Below are positions 39,390-48,020 of a stretch of 64,000 nt of DNA, piece after piece. A program made the translations under genes and the position numbers. Source of the stretch: Lysinimonas soli (GTDB lineage Bacteria > Actinomycetota > Actinomycetes > Actinomycetales > Microbacteriaceae); NCBI RefSeq assembly GCF_042655435.1, contig NZ_JBHSMG010000001.1, forward strand, positions 806,001 through 870,000. Reading direction: 5' to 3'. The notes under the pieces were generated by a model. It was not told where the DNA came from, did no database searches, and saw only the letters and a program-made list of their open reading frames with translations. Every line of letters begins with the position of its first letter. Position 1 is the stretch's first letter.

Positions 39390-39507
39390 TTTCGGCGGCC
39401 ATAGCGAAGGGGAAACGCCCGGTTACATTCCGAACCCGGAAGCTAAGACCTTCTGCGCCGATGGTACTGCAAGGGTGACCTTGTGGGAGAGTAGGACACC
39501 GCCGGAC
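39390..39507 (+). rRNA. rrf: 5S ribosomal RNA
   Basis: About 118 nt. TTCGGCGG at 39391-39398 pairs with CCGCCGGA at 39499-39506 as helix I; the internal CCGAACCCGGAAGCTAAG is the standard 5S core. It ends the rrn operon, 8 nt before a strong terminator. Confidence 0.96.
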
Positions 39508-39515
39508 TTCTTTGT

Positions 39516-39548
39516 GAAATGGCCACCCGCCCAGCGGGTGGCCATTTC
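39516..39548 (+). terminator. rrn operon terminator
   Basis: GAAATGGCCACCCGC pairs perfectly over 15 bp with GCGGGTGGCCATTTC around a CCA loop. Confidence 0.85.
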
Positions 39549-39601
39549 GCGTTAACGCACCGCGTCGTTCGCGACGCATCACCGCACTATCTGGAGTCGA
39601 G

Positions 39602-40864
39602 ATGACCGATCCGTCGGAAGAGTCCGATCGCCCGCGCAGGGCGGATGGACCGAAGGGCCGCGCTGGATCCGGCGGAGGCCAGCGGGGGGGAGCTCCCCGC
39701 GGCGGTTCGCGCGATCGTGCGACGGGCCGTGAGGGCGCTGGGACTCCCGAGCGCCGTCCCGCACCGCGTCGTGATGGTGGTCCCGCACCGCGTCGTGATG
39801 GTGGCTTCGCGCCACGTCGAGACGGTGGTGCCGCGCCTCGACGCGACAGTGGTGCCGCACCGCGTCGTGAAGGCGCCCCTCGTCGTGATGGTGGCGCGGC
39901 GGCGCCCCGTTCTGGCGCGCCGAAGCGCGAGGGGTGGACCCCGCGCGTGGGTGGCGCAGGGGCTGGTGCGCCGCGCACTGGTGCGCCACGTACTGGAGCG
40001 CCGCGCCGAGACGGGGCTCCCGGGCGGGTGCCTCCGCGCCGCGATGGAGCTCCTGCTCGTGCGGGTGCGCCGGTGCGGTCGGGGCGTCCTCCGGCCGGTA
40101 GCGATCGACGACCTCCGCGCGCGCTCGATGACGACTCGCGTCCGAGGCATGACGATCCCGAGATCCCCGAGGACATCGAGGCGAAGCAGCTCGACAAGGT
40201 CGCGCGTGCCGAGCTGAAGACGCTCAGCAAGGAGAACGCCGATTGGGTTGCTCGCCATCTCGTGATGGCCGGTCGCCTGATCGACGACGACCCTCAACTG
40301 GCCCACAAGCATGCTCTGGCCGCCGGTCGACGGGCGGGCCGTGTCGGGGTCGTGCGCGAGACGGTCGCGATCACGGCATACGCGACCGGGGACTTCGCGC
40401 TGGCCCTGCGGGAGTTGCGCACCTACCGGCGTCTGACCGGCAAGAACGACCAGCTGCCGTTGATGGTCGACAGCGAGCGGGGGGTCGGCCGGCCGGATCG
40501 CGCGCTCGAGCTCGGGCGCTCGGTGCCCAAGGCCGAGCTCGACGTTCCGGTGCAGGTCGAATTGGCGATCGCGATGTCCGGAGCACGTCTGGATCTGGAG
40601 CAGCCGGAGGCGGCTCTCGCGGAACTGCAGATCCCGCAGTTGGATCCTGAGCGCGCCTTCGCCTGGAGCCCGGCGTTGTTCGATGCCTACGCGACCGTGC
40701 TCGAGGAGCTCGGTCACGACGAGGAGGCGGAGCAGTGGTGGCAGCGCTCCGACCGCGCCACGATCGCTCTCGAGCAGGCCGCGATCCCGGAGGGCGAAGA
40801 CACGGTGGAGATCATCGAGGAGCTGAGCGCCGACGACGGAAGCACGGATGGCGCGCCGGTCTGA
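39602..40864 (+). CDS. TPR-like protein with long RG-rich repeat N-terminus
   Basis: A 420-residue protein in two parts. Residues 1-185 are disordered and very rich in Arg, Gly, Pro, Ala and Asp, with octapeptide repeats of APRRDGG type at 53-98. Residues 195-400 are helical and TPR-like (LSKENADWVARHLVMAG, TGDFALALRELRTYRRLTG). It matches the position of the TPR protein Rv1691 before the HAD gene. The RG repeats resemble RNA-binding or phase-separating segments, and the neighbours are an rrn operon and the rRNA methylase tlyA, so an RNA-linked role is possible but not shown. GGAGTCGAG lies before the ATG. Confidence 0.8.
   Translation: MTDPSEESDRPRRADGPKGRAGSGGGQRGGAPRGGSRDRATGREGAGTPERRPAPRRDGGPAPRRDGGFAPRRDGGAAPRRDSGAAPRREGAPRRDGGAAAPRSGAPKREGWTPRVGGAGAGAPRTGAPRTGAPRRDGAPGRVPPRRDGAPARAGAPVRSGRPPAGSDRRPPRALDDDSRPRHDDPEIPEDIEAKQLDKVARAELKTLSKENADWVARHLVMAGRLIDDDPQLAHKHALAAGRRAGRVGVVRETVAITAYATGDFALALRELRTYRRLTGKNDQLPLMVDSERGVGRPDRALELGRSVPKAELDVPVQVELAIAMSGARLDLEQPEAALAELQIPQLDPERAFAWSPALFDAYATVLEELGHDEEAEQWWQRSDRATIALEQAAIPEGEDTVEIIEELSADDGSTDGAPV
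39758..39895 (+). repeat. in-frame repeats coding for APRRDGG units
   Basis: Near-24-bp units code for PAPRRDGG, PAPRRDGG, FAPRRDGG, AAPRRDSG, AAPRREG and APRRDGG in turn. The repeats are degenerate at the DNA level and keep the frame. Confidence 0.85.
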
Positions 40865-41885
40865 TCCGGCGCCGGCCCCGCTCGACGGGGTCGACGTTCT
40901 CCTGGCCGACCTCGACGGCGTCGTCTATGCCGGCCCGCACGCGTTGCCATATGCCGTTGAGAGCATCAATCGCGCTCAGGCCGACATCCGCGTCGGGTAT
41001 CTGACCAACAATGCCTCGCGTACCGCGGCTTCGGTGGCGGCTCATCTCACCGAACTCGGGCTGCGCGTCGTCGCCGACGACGTCGTGACCTCACCGCAGG
41101 CGGCGGCAGTCCTGCTGGCCGGCTTGGTTCCGGTCGGCTCGCGGATCCTGGTGGTCGGCGGCGACGGGCTCGTCGACGAGGTGCAGAAGGCCGGATTCAC
41201 GGTGACACGCTCGGCCGACGACGATCCCGCGGCCGTGGTGCAGGGTTTCGCCCCCGAGGTCGGTTGGGTCCATCTCGCCGAGGCCGCCTATGCGCTGCAG
41301 GCGGGCAACGGCCACGCCGATCGGCCCTGGGTGGCGACCAACACCGACTGGACCATCCCGCAGGCGCGCGGGATCGCCCCGGGCAACGGGACCCTGGTGT
41401 CGGCGGTGCACACCGTCATCGGACGGCTGCCCCTCGTCGCGGGCAAGCCGGAGCGCGCCATCTTCGACGCGGCGGTCGCGCGCTTCGGGGCGCGGCATCC
41501 GCTGTTCATCGGAGACCGCCTCGACACCGACATCCTCGGCGCCAACCGCGCGGGGATGCCGTCCGCCCTGGTCATGACCGGCATCGACCGGGCCAAACAG
41601 GTGCTGGCCGCGGGCGTGGAGTCCCGTCCGCAGTTCCTGCTCGGCGACCTGCGGGAGCTGTTCGAGCCGTATCCGCCTGCCGTGACCACCACCGAGCGGC
41701 GCTCGGGCGACACCCTCGTGACGGTCAAGGACGCCGTCGTGCGCATCCACGGCAACGCGGTCCGAATCGAGCGTCCGGGCTCCCGATCGATCGACCTGCT
41801 TCGGGCCGGTGCCGCCGCGATCTGGGGTACCGGGTCGGCGATCTATGCGCTCGAGGTCGACCCCGGCCTCTATTCTGAGTCGTGA
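40848..41885 (+). CDS. HAD-superfamily phosphatase, NagD/PGPase-like (subfamily IIA)
   Basis: A 345-residue HAD-IIA enzyme. Motif I is LLADLDGVVYAG, motif II YLTNNASRT, the lysine in AGKPERAIFDAA and motif III in LFIGDRLDTDILGANRAG. Such enzymes hydrolyse small phosphoesters; the substrate is unknown. A C-terminal extension of about 80 residues follows the HAD core. It overlaps the TPR gene by 17 bp and the next small gene by 4 bp, and corresponds to Rv1692. Confidence 0.9.
   Translation: MARRSDPAPAPLDGVDVLLADLDGVVYAGPHALPYAVESINRAQADIRVGYLTNNASRTAASVAAHLTELGLRVVADDVVTSPQAAAVLLAGLVPVGSRILVVGGDGLVDEVQKAGFTVTRSADDDPAAVVQGFAPEVGWVHLAEAAYALQAGNGHADRPWVATNTDWTIPQARGIAPGNGTLVSAVHTVIGRLPLVAGKPERAIFDAAVARFGARHPLFIGDRLDTDILGANRAGMPSALVMTGIDRAKQVLAAGVESRPQFLLGDLRELFEPYPPAVTTTERRSGDTLVTVKDAVVRIHGNAVRIERPGSRSIDLLRAGAAAIWGTGSAIYALEVDPGLYSES
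41871..41876 (+). promoter_or_regulatory. -10 hexamer before the 67-residue gene
   Basis: TATTCT lies in the last codons of the HAD gene and ends 5 nt before GTG 41882, or 8 nt before ATG 41885. Confidence 0.35.
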
Positions 41886-42085
41886 TGATTGACGAACAGG
41901 ATGCCGCGGGCGCGGTCGGCGACACGGCCGAGACCGTGGTCGACGACGAGCCCAGTGCACTGTTGACCCGGCTTCGCGTGATCGAGGACCAGCCGCTCGA
42001 CACCCGCGCCGAGGCGCTCGCCCAGTTGCACGACGAGTTGCGCGCGCAACTCGAAGCGGGGGACGCGGCGCGACCGCATGCCTGA
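41882..42085 (+). CDS. small acidic protein between HAD and tlyA
   Basis: A 67-residue, acidic, mainly helical protein (LLTRLRVIEDQPLDTRAEALAQLHDELRAQL as the core). Its place between the HAD gene and tlyA matches the small conserved gene Rv1693 in M. tuberculosis. Function unknown. Start could be GTG 41882 or ATG 41885. It overlaps tlyA by 8 bp, so the genes are coupled. Confidence 0.75.
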   Translation: MMIDEQDAAGAVGDTAETVVDDEPSALLTRLRVIEDQPLDTRAEALAQLHDELRAQLEAGDAARPHA

Positions 42086-42884
42086 CTTTCCCGAGCTGCC
42101 CCGGCTCGACGCCGAGCTCGTGCGCCGCGGTCTCGCCCGCTCGCGCGCCCTCGCCGTCGAGGCCGTGGCAGGCGGACGGGTGACGGTCGACGGAAAGGCG
42201 GCGCTGAAGGCCTCGCTGCGCATCTCGCCGGATGCCGAACTCGGGCTGGTCGGCGACGACGGCTATGTGAGTCGGTCGGCGCACAAGCTCGCAGCCGCGT
42301 TCGACGCGTTCGACGTCACGGTGCGCGGCCGTCTGGCGCTCGACGTCGGGGCGTCGACGGGGGGTTTCACGCAGGTGCTGCTGGAACGCGGAGCGCGTGA
42401 GGTGATCGCCCTCGACGTGGGGCACGCGCAACTCGCCCCCCTCGTGCGTGAGGACCCGCGGGTGCGGGTCGTCGAGGGCGTCAACGCCCGCTCGCTCACG
42501 GCGGAGGGGCTGGCGCGTGAGGCGGGGACCGAGTCCAGGCCCGAGCTCGTGGTGGCCGACGTGTCGTTCATCTCGCTCACGACGATCCTGCCGGCGTTGC
42601 GCGACACGGCGGACCCCGATGCCGACTTCGTGCTGCTGATCAAGCCGCAGTTCGAGGTCGGCCGCACCGGCATCCGGGAGGGCCTCGTGCGGGATCGCGC
42701 GCGGCGCCAGGATGCGGCATCCGCGGTGCTCTGGGCGGCCTGGGATCTGGGCCTGCCGACGGCCGGCATCATCTCCTCCCCATTGCCGGGGAGCAGTGGA
42801 AACCAGGAGTATCTGGTCTGGTTCAGCCGCGCCGTCGGAGGCAATCCGACAGAATGGGCAGGGGCGGTCGCCGCACTGCTCTAG
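42078..42884 (+). CDS. tlyA: 16S/23S rRNA 2'-O-methyltransferase TlyA
   Basis: A 268-residue protein with an N-terminal S4 RNA-binding domain (LARSRALAVEAVAGGRVTVDG) and an FtsJ-like Rossmann domain (ALDVGASTGGFTQVLLERGA; VADVSFISLTTILP; LLIKPQFEVGR). TlyA methylates C1409 of 16S and C1920 of 23S rRNA, which makes ribosomes sensitive to capreomycin. A similarity to hemolysins gives the older name. It overlaps the small upstream gene by 8 bp. Confidence 0.94.
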   Translation: MPDFPELPRLDAELVRRGLARSRALAVEAVAGGRVTVDGKAALKASLRISPDAELGLVGDDGYVSRSAHKLAAAFDAFDVTVRGRLALDVGASTGGFTQVLLERGAREVIALDVGHAQLAPLVREDPRVRVVEGVNARSLTAEGLAREAGTESRPELVVADVSFISLTTILPALRDTADPDADFVLLIKPQFEVGRTGIREGLVRDRARRQDAASAVLWAAWDLGLPTAGIISSPLPGSSGNQEYLVWFSRAVGGNPTEWAGAVAALL

Positions 42885-42925
42885 CACGATCGCTCGTTTC
42901 CCGGGCCCGACGGAAGGATCCGCGC

Positions 42926-43882
42926 ATGCCGCACGCGCGCCACCTGCTGGTCGTCGCCCACACGGGCCGCGAGGATTCACTGCGCGCCGGCGTGCAGGTC
43001 TGCCGCCAGCTCATCGAGGCGGGTCTCGTCCCCGTGGTCTCCGACGACGAACGGTCGGACCTGCTCGAAGCGGCGCCCGATCTCGCGCCGCTGCATCTGC
43101 TCGGCATCGATGTCGCGACCACCGAGCTCGAACTGGTCATCGTGCTCGGTGGCGACGGAACGATCCTGCGCGCCGCCGAGCTCGCCCGCGGCTGCAACGC
43201 GCCGCTGCTGGGCGTCAACCTCGGTCACGTCGGGTTCCTCGCCGAAGCCGAACGCGAAGACCTCACCGAGACGGTCGACCGGGCCCTCGCACGGGACTAC
43301 GAGGTCGAGGAGCGCATGGCGCTCTCCGTGCGGGTGAAGCACGACGGAGAGGTCATCTGGGAGAGCTGGGCCCTCAACGACGCCTCGGTCGAGAAGGCGA
43401 GCCGGGAGCGGTCCCTCGAGGTCGCGATCGAGGTCGACGGCCGTCCGCTCTCGACCTTCGGCTGCGACGGCGTCGTCATGTCGACCCCCACCGGGTCCAC
43501 GGCGTACTCCTTCTCGGCGGGCGGGCCCGTCGTCTGGCCGACCGTCGAAGCCCTGCTGATGGTCCCGCTCTCGGCGCACGCGCTGTTCGCGCGACCGCTC
43601 GTCGTGGGGCCGGAGTCCGCTCTCGCGGTCGAGCTGCTCGAACGGTCGGTGGGCAGCGGGGTCGTCTGGTGCGACGGTCGTCGCGCGTTCGACCTGCCGA
43701 GCGGGTCGCGCGTGATCGTGCGCCGATCCCCGATCCCGGTGCGCCTCGCTCGGTTGAGCCTCGGCCCGTTCACCGATCGGCTCGTCAACAAGTTCGCGCT
43801 TCCCGTCGCAGGCTGGCGCGGGCCGGCCGCCGAGGGCCGGGTCGCCGACGACGGGGCCGCCGACGAGGCCGGTCGGCCGTGA
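42926..43882 (+). CDS. nadK: NAD kinase
   Basis: A 318-residue NAD kinase. The GGDGT motif lies at residues 75-79 (Asp77), followed by LNDASVEK and CDGVVMSTPTGSTAYSFSAGGP, which bind NAD and phosphate. It makes NADP, the only de novo source. ATG 42926 has GGAAGGA 7 nt upstream. The end overlaps recN by 4 bp (GTGA). Confidence 0.96.
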   Translation: MPHARHLLVVAHTGREDSLRAGVQVCRQLIEAGLVPVVSDDERSDLLEAAPDLAPLHLLGIDVATTELELVIVLGGDGTILRAAELARGCNAPLLGVNLGHVGFLAEAEREDLTETVDRALARDYEVEERMALSVRVKHDGEVIWESWALNDASVEKASRERSLEVAIEVDGRPLSTFGCDGVVMSTPTGSTAYSFSAGGPVVWPTVEALLMVPLSAHALFARPLVVGPESALAVELLERSVGSGVVWCDGRRAFDLPSGSRVIVRRSPIPVRLARLSLGPFTDRLVNKFALPVAGWRGPAAEGRVADDGAADEAGRP

Positions 43883-45585
43883 TCGAAGAGATCTTCATCC
43901 GCGACCTCGGGGTGATCGGCGAGGCCCGGCTGCCGCTTGGAGCGGGGTTCACCGCGCTGACCGGTGAGACCGGCGCGGGCAAGACGATGGTGGTGACCGC
44001 CCTCGGCCTCGTGCTCGGGGAGCGCGCCGACGCCGGCGCCGTGCGGCTGGGCAGCGCTCAGGCCGTCGTCGAAGGGCATTGGGAGGTCGACGCGGCCGGT
44101 CCCGTGGCCGATCGCGTGCGCGACGCCGGGGGAGACCTCGATGCGGTGTCCCACGGTCGCGCCCAGCTCATCCTGAGCCGGTCGGTCTCGAGCGAGGGGC
44201 GCAGTCGCGCCACGGTCGGCGGGCGTGCGGCGCCCGTCGGCGTGCTGAGCGAGATCGGCGCGAATCTGGTGGTCGTGCACGGCCAGTCCGAGCAGATCCG
44301 CCTGCGGTCGTCGACCGCGCAGCGCGAGGCGCTCGATCGCTTCGCGGGTTCGGAGCTCTCCACCCTGCTCGGCGACTATCAGGAGGTCTTCCGCCGCTGG
44401 CAGATCCAGCAGGGCGAACTCGACGTGCTGGTCGCCGAGCGCGACCGGCGGGCCCGCGAGGCCGAGGAGCTGCGGCTGGCGATGGACGAGATCGAGGCGG
44501 TGTCTCCCCAGCGCGGAGAGGACGCCGAACTCGCCGAGCGTGCCGAGCGTCTTAGCAATCTCGAAGACCTTCGGCGGGCCGCGGTCGAGGCGCAGGAGGC
44601 CGTGTCGGCCCAGTTCGTCGACGACACCGGCGACGCGCTGGCCCGCGTGGACGGTGCGCGCCGCGCCCTCGACCGGGTGGCGGGCCATGACGCAGCCCTC
44701 GCGCCGATCGTCTCGGCCCTGGCCGAGGCGTCGTTCGCGCTCAGTGAGATCTCGGGTCAGCTCGCCAGCTATCTCGGATCGCTCGACGCGGACGGCGGGC
44801 GGGAGCTGGAGATCATCCAGGAGCGGCGGGCCGCTTTGACCGCCCTGGCCCGACGGTACGGGCCGACCGTCGACGAGGTCATCGACTATCTCGAGAGCGG
44901 CAGCAGCCGACTGCTCGAGCTCGACAGCGACGCCGACCGCATCCTCGAGCTCGGCGATCAGGTGGCCGCCGACCGCCGCCGCGTCGACGAGCTCGCCGCC
45001 GAACTGACCGCCGTGCGGCAGGTCGCCGCCGGGCGTCTCGCCGCCGAGGTGACCGCCGAGCTCGGCGCCCTCGCGATGCCCGACGCCCGGCTCGCCATCG
45101 AGGTGACCGAGCGCGAACTCGGCCTCACCGGTCGCGACCAGGTCGCCATCCTGCTGCAGCCCCACGCCGGCAGCGAGCCGCGGCCGATCGGGCGCGGTGC
45201 CTCGGGCGGCGAACTGTCGCGCGTCATGCTGGCCATCGAAGTCGTGCTCGCGGCGACCGATCCCGTGCCGACCTTCGTCTTCGACGAGGTGGATGCGGGC
45301 GTCGGCGGGGCGAGCGCCACCGAGATCGGTCGACGGCTCGCCCGCCTCGCGCAGACCTCGCAGGTCATCGTGGTCACGCACCTCGCCCAGGTGGCGGCCT
45401 TCTCGACCAACCACCTCGTGGTCGAGAAGGGCAGCGACGGCTCCGTGACGGCGAGCAATGTGCGCCTCGTGCACGGCGAGGAGCGCGCCGCCGAGATGGC
45501 ACGCCTGCTGAGCGGGTCGCCCGACTCGGAGTCGGCGCTGGCCCACGCGCGGGAACTGCTCGACAATGCCCACCGGGTCGGTTGA
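43879..45585 (+). CDS. recN: DNA repair protein RecN
   Basis: A 568-residue SMC-like ATPase. Walker A is GETGAGKT at residues 29-36; long coiled coils fill the middle (DVLVAERDRRAREAEELRL and later segments); the ABC signature is GASGGELSRVMLA and Walker B TFVFDEVDAGVGG. It helps double-strand break repair with RecA. RecN genes are often SOS-induced, but here GTG 43879 is coupled to nadK, and I see no LexA box directly before it. Confidence 0.96.
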   Translation: MIEEIFIRDLGVIGEARLPLGAGFTALTGETGAGKTMVVTALGLVLGERADAGAVRLGSAQAVVEGHWEVDAAGPVADRVRDAGGDLDAVSHGRAQLILSRSVSSEGRSRATVGGRAAPVGVLSEIGANLVVVHGQSEQIRLRSSTAQREALDRFAGSELSTLLGDYQEVFRRWQIQQGELDVLVAERDRRAREAEELRLAMDEIEAVSPQRGEDAELAERAERLSNLEDLRRAAVEAQEAVSAQFVDDTGDALARVDGARRALDRVAGHDAALAPIVSALAEASFALSEISGQLASYLGSLDADGGRELEIIQERRAALTALARRYGPTVDEVIDYLESGSSRLLELDSDADRILELGDQVAADRRRVDELAAELTAVRQVAAGRLAAEVTAELGALAMPDARLAIEVTERELGLTGRDQVAILLQPHAGSEPRPIGRGASGGELSRVMLAIEVVLAATDPVPTFVFDEVDAGVGGASATEIGRRLARLAQTSQVIVVTHLAQVAAFSTNHLVVEKGSDGSVTASNVRLVHGEERAAEMARLLSGSPDSESALAHARELLDNAHRVG

Positions 45586-45634
45586 TCGCGCCCGGCTGCG
45601 CGGCGAGTCCCGGCACGCGCCCCCGCTGCTGGGA

Positions 45635-45640
45635 TAAGCT
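45635..45640 (+). promoter_or_regulatory. -10 hexamer of pyrG
   Basis: TAAGCT ends 8 nt before GTG 45649 and 11 nt before the second in-frame GTG 45652; the first is favoured. Confidence 0.45.
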
Positions 45641-45648
45641 GTAACCCC

Positions 45649-47421
45649 GTGGTGGTCAATCCCGGAACAGTCGTAACCAAGCACATCTTCGTGACCGGGG
45701 GCGTCGTCTCGTCGCTCGGCAAAGGCCTCACGGCCGCGAGCTTGGGCAACCTCCTCACCGCTCGAGGACTGCGCGTCGTCATGCAGAAGCTCGACCCGTA
45801 TCTGAACGTCGACCCGGGCACGATGAACCCGTTCCAGCACGGCGAGGTCTTCGTCACCGACGACGGAGCCGAGACCGACCTCGACATCGGGCACTACGAG
45901 CGCTTTCTCGACATCAATCTCGACCAGGCCGCGAACGTCACGACCGGCCAGATCTACTCGCGGGTGATCCAGCGCGAGCGTCGCGGCGAATACCTCGGCG
46001 ACACGGTGCAGGTGATCCCGCACATCACCGACGAGATCAAGCGCCGGATGCGGCTGCAGGCCCAGCCACCGGCCGACGGCTCGCCCGTGCCCGACGTCAT
46101 CATCACCGAGATCGGCGGAACCGTCGGCGACATCGAGAGCCAGCCGTTCATCGAATCGGCGCGCCAGGTGCGTCACGAGCTCGGACGCCACAACGTGTTC
46201 TTCGTGCACGTCTCCCTCGTTCCCTACATGGGGGCGTCGGGGGAGCAGAAGACGAAGCCCACCCAGCATTCCGTCGCCGCCCTGCGTTCGATCGGCATCC
46301 AGCCCGATGCGCTCGTGCTGCGCAGCGACCGGCTCGTCTCCGAAGCGAACAAGCGCAAGATCGCGCTGATGTGCGACGTCGACGAGCGCGCCGTGGTGAA
46401 CGCGATCGACGTGCCGAGCATCTACGACATCCCGACGATGCTCAATCAGCAGGGGCTCGACGCGTACATCATCGAGCAGCTCGGACTGGATCACGCGCAC
46501 GACGTCGAGTGGGACGGCTGGCAGGACCTGCTCAAGGCCGTGCACGAGCCCAAGCACGAGGTCACGATCGCCCTGGTCGGCAAGTACATCGACCTGCCCG
46601 ACGCCTATCTCTCGGTGACCGAGGCCCTCAAAGCCGGCGGCTTCGCGGCCGAGGCGAAGGTCGTCATCCGCTGGGTTCCGTCCGACGAGTGCGAGACACC
46701 CGAGGGGGCGGCCAAGCAGCTCGCCGAGGTCGACGGCATCTGCGTACCGGGTGGTTTCGGCGTGCGCGGCATCGAGGGCAAGCTCGGCGCCCTGCGCTTC
46801 GCACGGGAGAACAGGATTCCGGCCCTCGGGCTCTGCTTGGGGCTGCAGTGCATGGTCATCGAGTACTCGCGGTCCGTGGCGGGTCTGCCGGGCGCCTCAT
46901 CGAGCGAGTTCGACCCCGACACCGAGTTCCCGGTGATCGCGACCATGGCCGAGCAGGTCGACATCATCGATCACGGCGATCTGGGCGGCACCATGCGGCT
47001 CGGTCTCTACGAGGCGGCCCTCGAGCCGGGATCGATCGTGAGCGAGCTGTACGACGCTCCGACGGCATCGGAGCGGCACCGCCACCGGTACGAGGTCAAC
47101 AACCACTACCGCGACCGGATCTCGGCCGCGGGCATGGTGTTCTCGGGCGTTTCGCCCGACCGCTCGCTCGTCGAGTACGTCGAGCTGCCGCGTGAGGTGC
47201 ATCCCTTCTACGTGGGCACCCAGGCCCATCCCGAGCTGCGGTCGAGACCGAACCGCTCCCACCCGCTGTTCCGCGGGTTGATCGGGGCCGCGCTCGAGCG
47301 CAACCGGGCCTCGCGCCTCTTCGAGGTCGCCGAGCCGGGCGTGCTCGCCGACGCCGAGCCCGAGGCGGTCGTCGTCGACTCCGACGCGGCGGCCGACCTG
47401 GCCGAGCCGGCGGAGGTGTGA
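45649..47421 (+). CDS. pyrG: CTP synthase
   Basis: A 590-residue CTP synthase with an amidoligase domain (KHIFVTGGVVSSLGKGLTAAS) and a class I glutaminase domain. The glutaminase Cys396 is in ALGLCLGLQ; the closing HPELRSRPNRSHPLF segment holds the His-Glu pair. It aminates UTP to CTP with ammonia from glutamine. The C-terminus has a 45-residue acidic extension. Its stop overlaps the NUDIX gene by 4 bp. Confidence 0.97.
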   Translation: MVVNPGTVVTKHIFVTGGVVSSLGKGLTAASLGNLLTARGLRVVMQKLDPYLNVDPGTMNPFQHGEVFVTDDGAETDLDIGHYERFLDINLDQAANVTTGQIYSRVIQRERRGEYLGDTVQVIPHITDEIKRRMRLQAQPPADGSPVPDVIITEIGGTVGDIESQPFIESARQVRHELGRHNVFFVHVSLVPYMGASGEQKTKPTQHSVAALRSIGIQPDALVLRSDRLVSEANKRKIALMCDVDERAVVNAIDVPSIYDIPTMLNQQGLDAYIIEQLGLDHAHDVEWDGWQDLLKAVHEPKHEVTIALVGKYIDLPDAYLSVTEALKAGGFAAEAKVVIRWVPSDECETPEGAAKQLAEVDGICVPGGFGVRGIEGKLGALRFARENRIPALGLCLGLQCMVIEYSRSVAGLPGASSSEFDPDTEFPVIATMAEQVDIIDHGDLGGTMRLGLYEAALEPGSIVSELYDAPTASERHRHRYEVNNHYRDRISAAGMVFSGVSPDRSLVEYVELPREVHPFYVGTQAHPELRSRPNRSHPLFRGLIGAALERNRASRLFEVAEPGVLADAEPEAVVVDSDAAADLAEPAEV

Positions 47422-48020
47422 GCGTGAACGACGACGCCGACGACCTGTTCGTGCTCGGACGCGGCCCGATACGCGATCTGAGCGATCCCGCGACGGTGAC
47501 CGCCTCCGAGGTGGTCTACGACGGCCGCGTCTGGGACGTGCGGCGCGACTCGTTCGTGTTCGCCGACCACTCGTTGACCCGCGAGTACGTCGATCACCCG
47601 GGAGCGGCGGCCGTGCTGGCCATCGATGCCGAGGATCGGGTGCTGCTGATCAATCAGTACCGGCATCCGGTCGGGCTGCGTGACTGGGAGCTGCCCGCCG
47701 GACTGCTCGACGTCGAGGGCGAGCCGCCGATCGACGCCGCCCGTCGTGAGCTGGCGGAGGAGGCGGATCTGGCCGCGGAGCACTGGTCCGAGCTGGTCAC
47801 CTTCCACACCTCGCCGGGCGGCAGCAACGAGACCCTGCACGTCTTCGAGGCCCGTGGGCTGACCCCGACCCATGCCCCGTATCCGCGCACGGAGGAGGAG
47901 TCCGAGATCGTGACCCGCTGGGTCCCGCTCGCCGAGGCGGTCGACGCGGTGCTCGAGGGACGGCTGAGCAACTCGATCCTGATCATCGCGGTGCTCGCCG
48001 CCCATGCCACCCGACGCTGA
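47418..48020 (+). CDS. NUDIX hydrolase, ADP-ribose pyrophosphatase type
   Basis: A 200-residue NUDIX protein. The nudix box runs GLLDVEGEPPIDAARRE then LAEEADL, with a conserved AVLAIDAEDRVLLINQYRHPVGLRDWELPAG before it. The build matches ADP-ribose pyrophosphatases (Rv1700 position). GTG 47418 overlaps pyrG; GTG 47424 is an alternative. It overlaps xerD by 17 bp. Confidence 0.9.
   Translation: MSVNDDADDLFVLGRGPIRDLSDPATVTASEVVYDGRVWDVRRDSFVFADHSLTREYVDHPGAAAVLAIDAEDRVLLINQYRHPVGLRDWELPAGLLDVEGEPPIDAARRELAEEADLAAEHWSELVTFHTSPGGSNETLHVFEARGLTPTHAPYPRTEEESEIVTRWVPLAEAVDAVLEGRLSNSILIIAVLAAHATRR

Noticed and set aside
39758..39895. CRISPR array
   Set aside because: The repeats are in frame, degenerate and without unique spacers; they code for APRRDGG units.
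43297..46557. 1086-codon minus-strand frame over recN and pyrG
   Set aside because: Its length results from absence of stops in GC-rich antisense; no recognisable domain.
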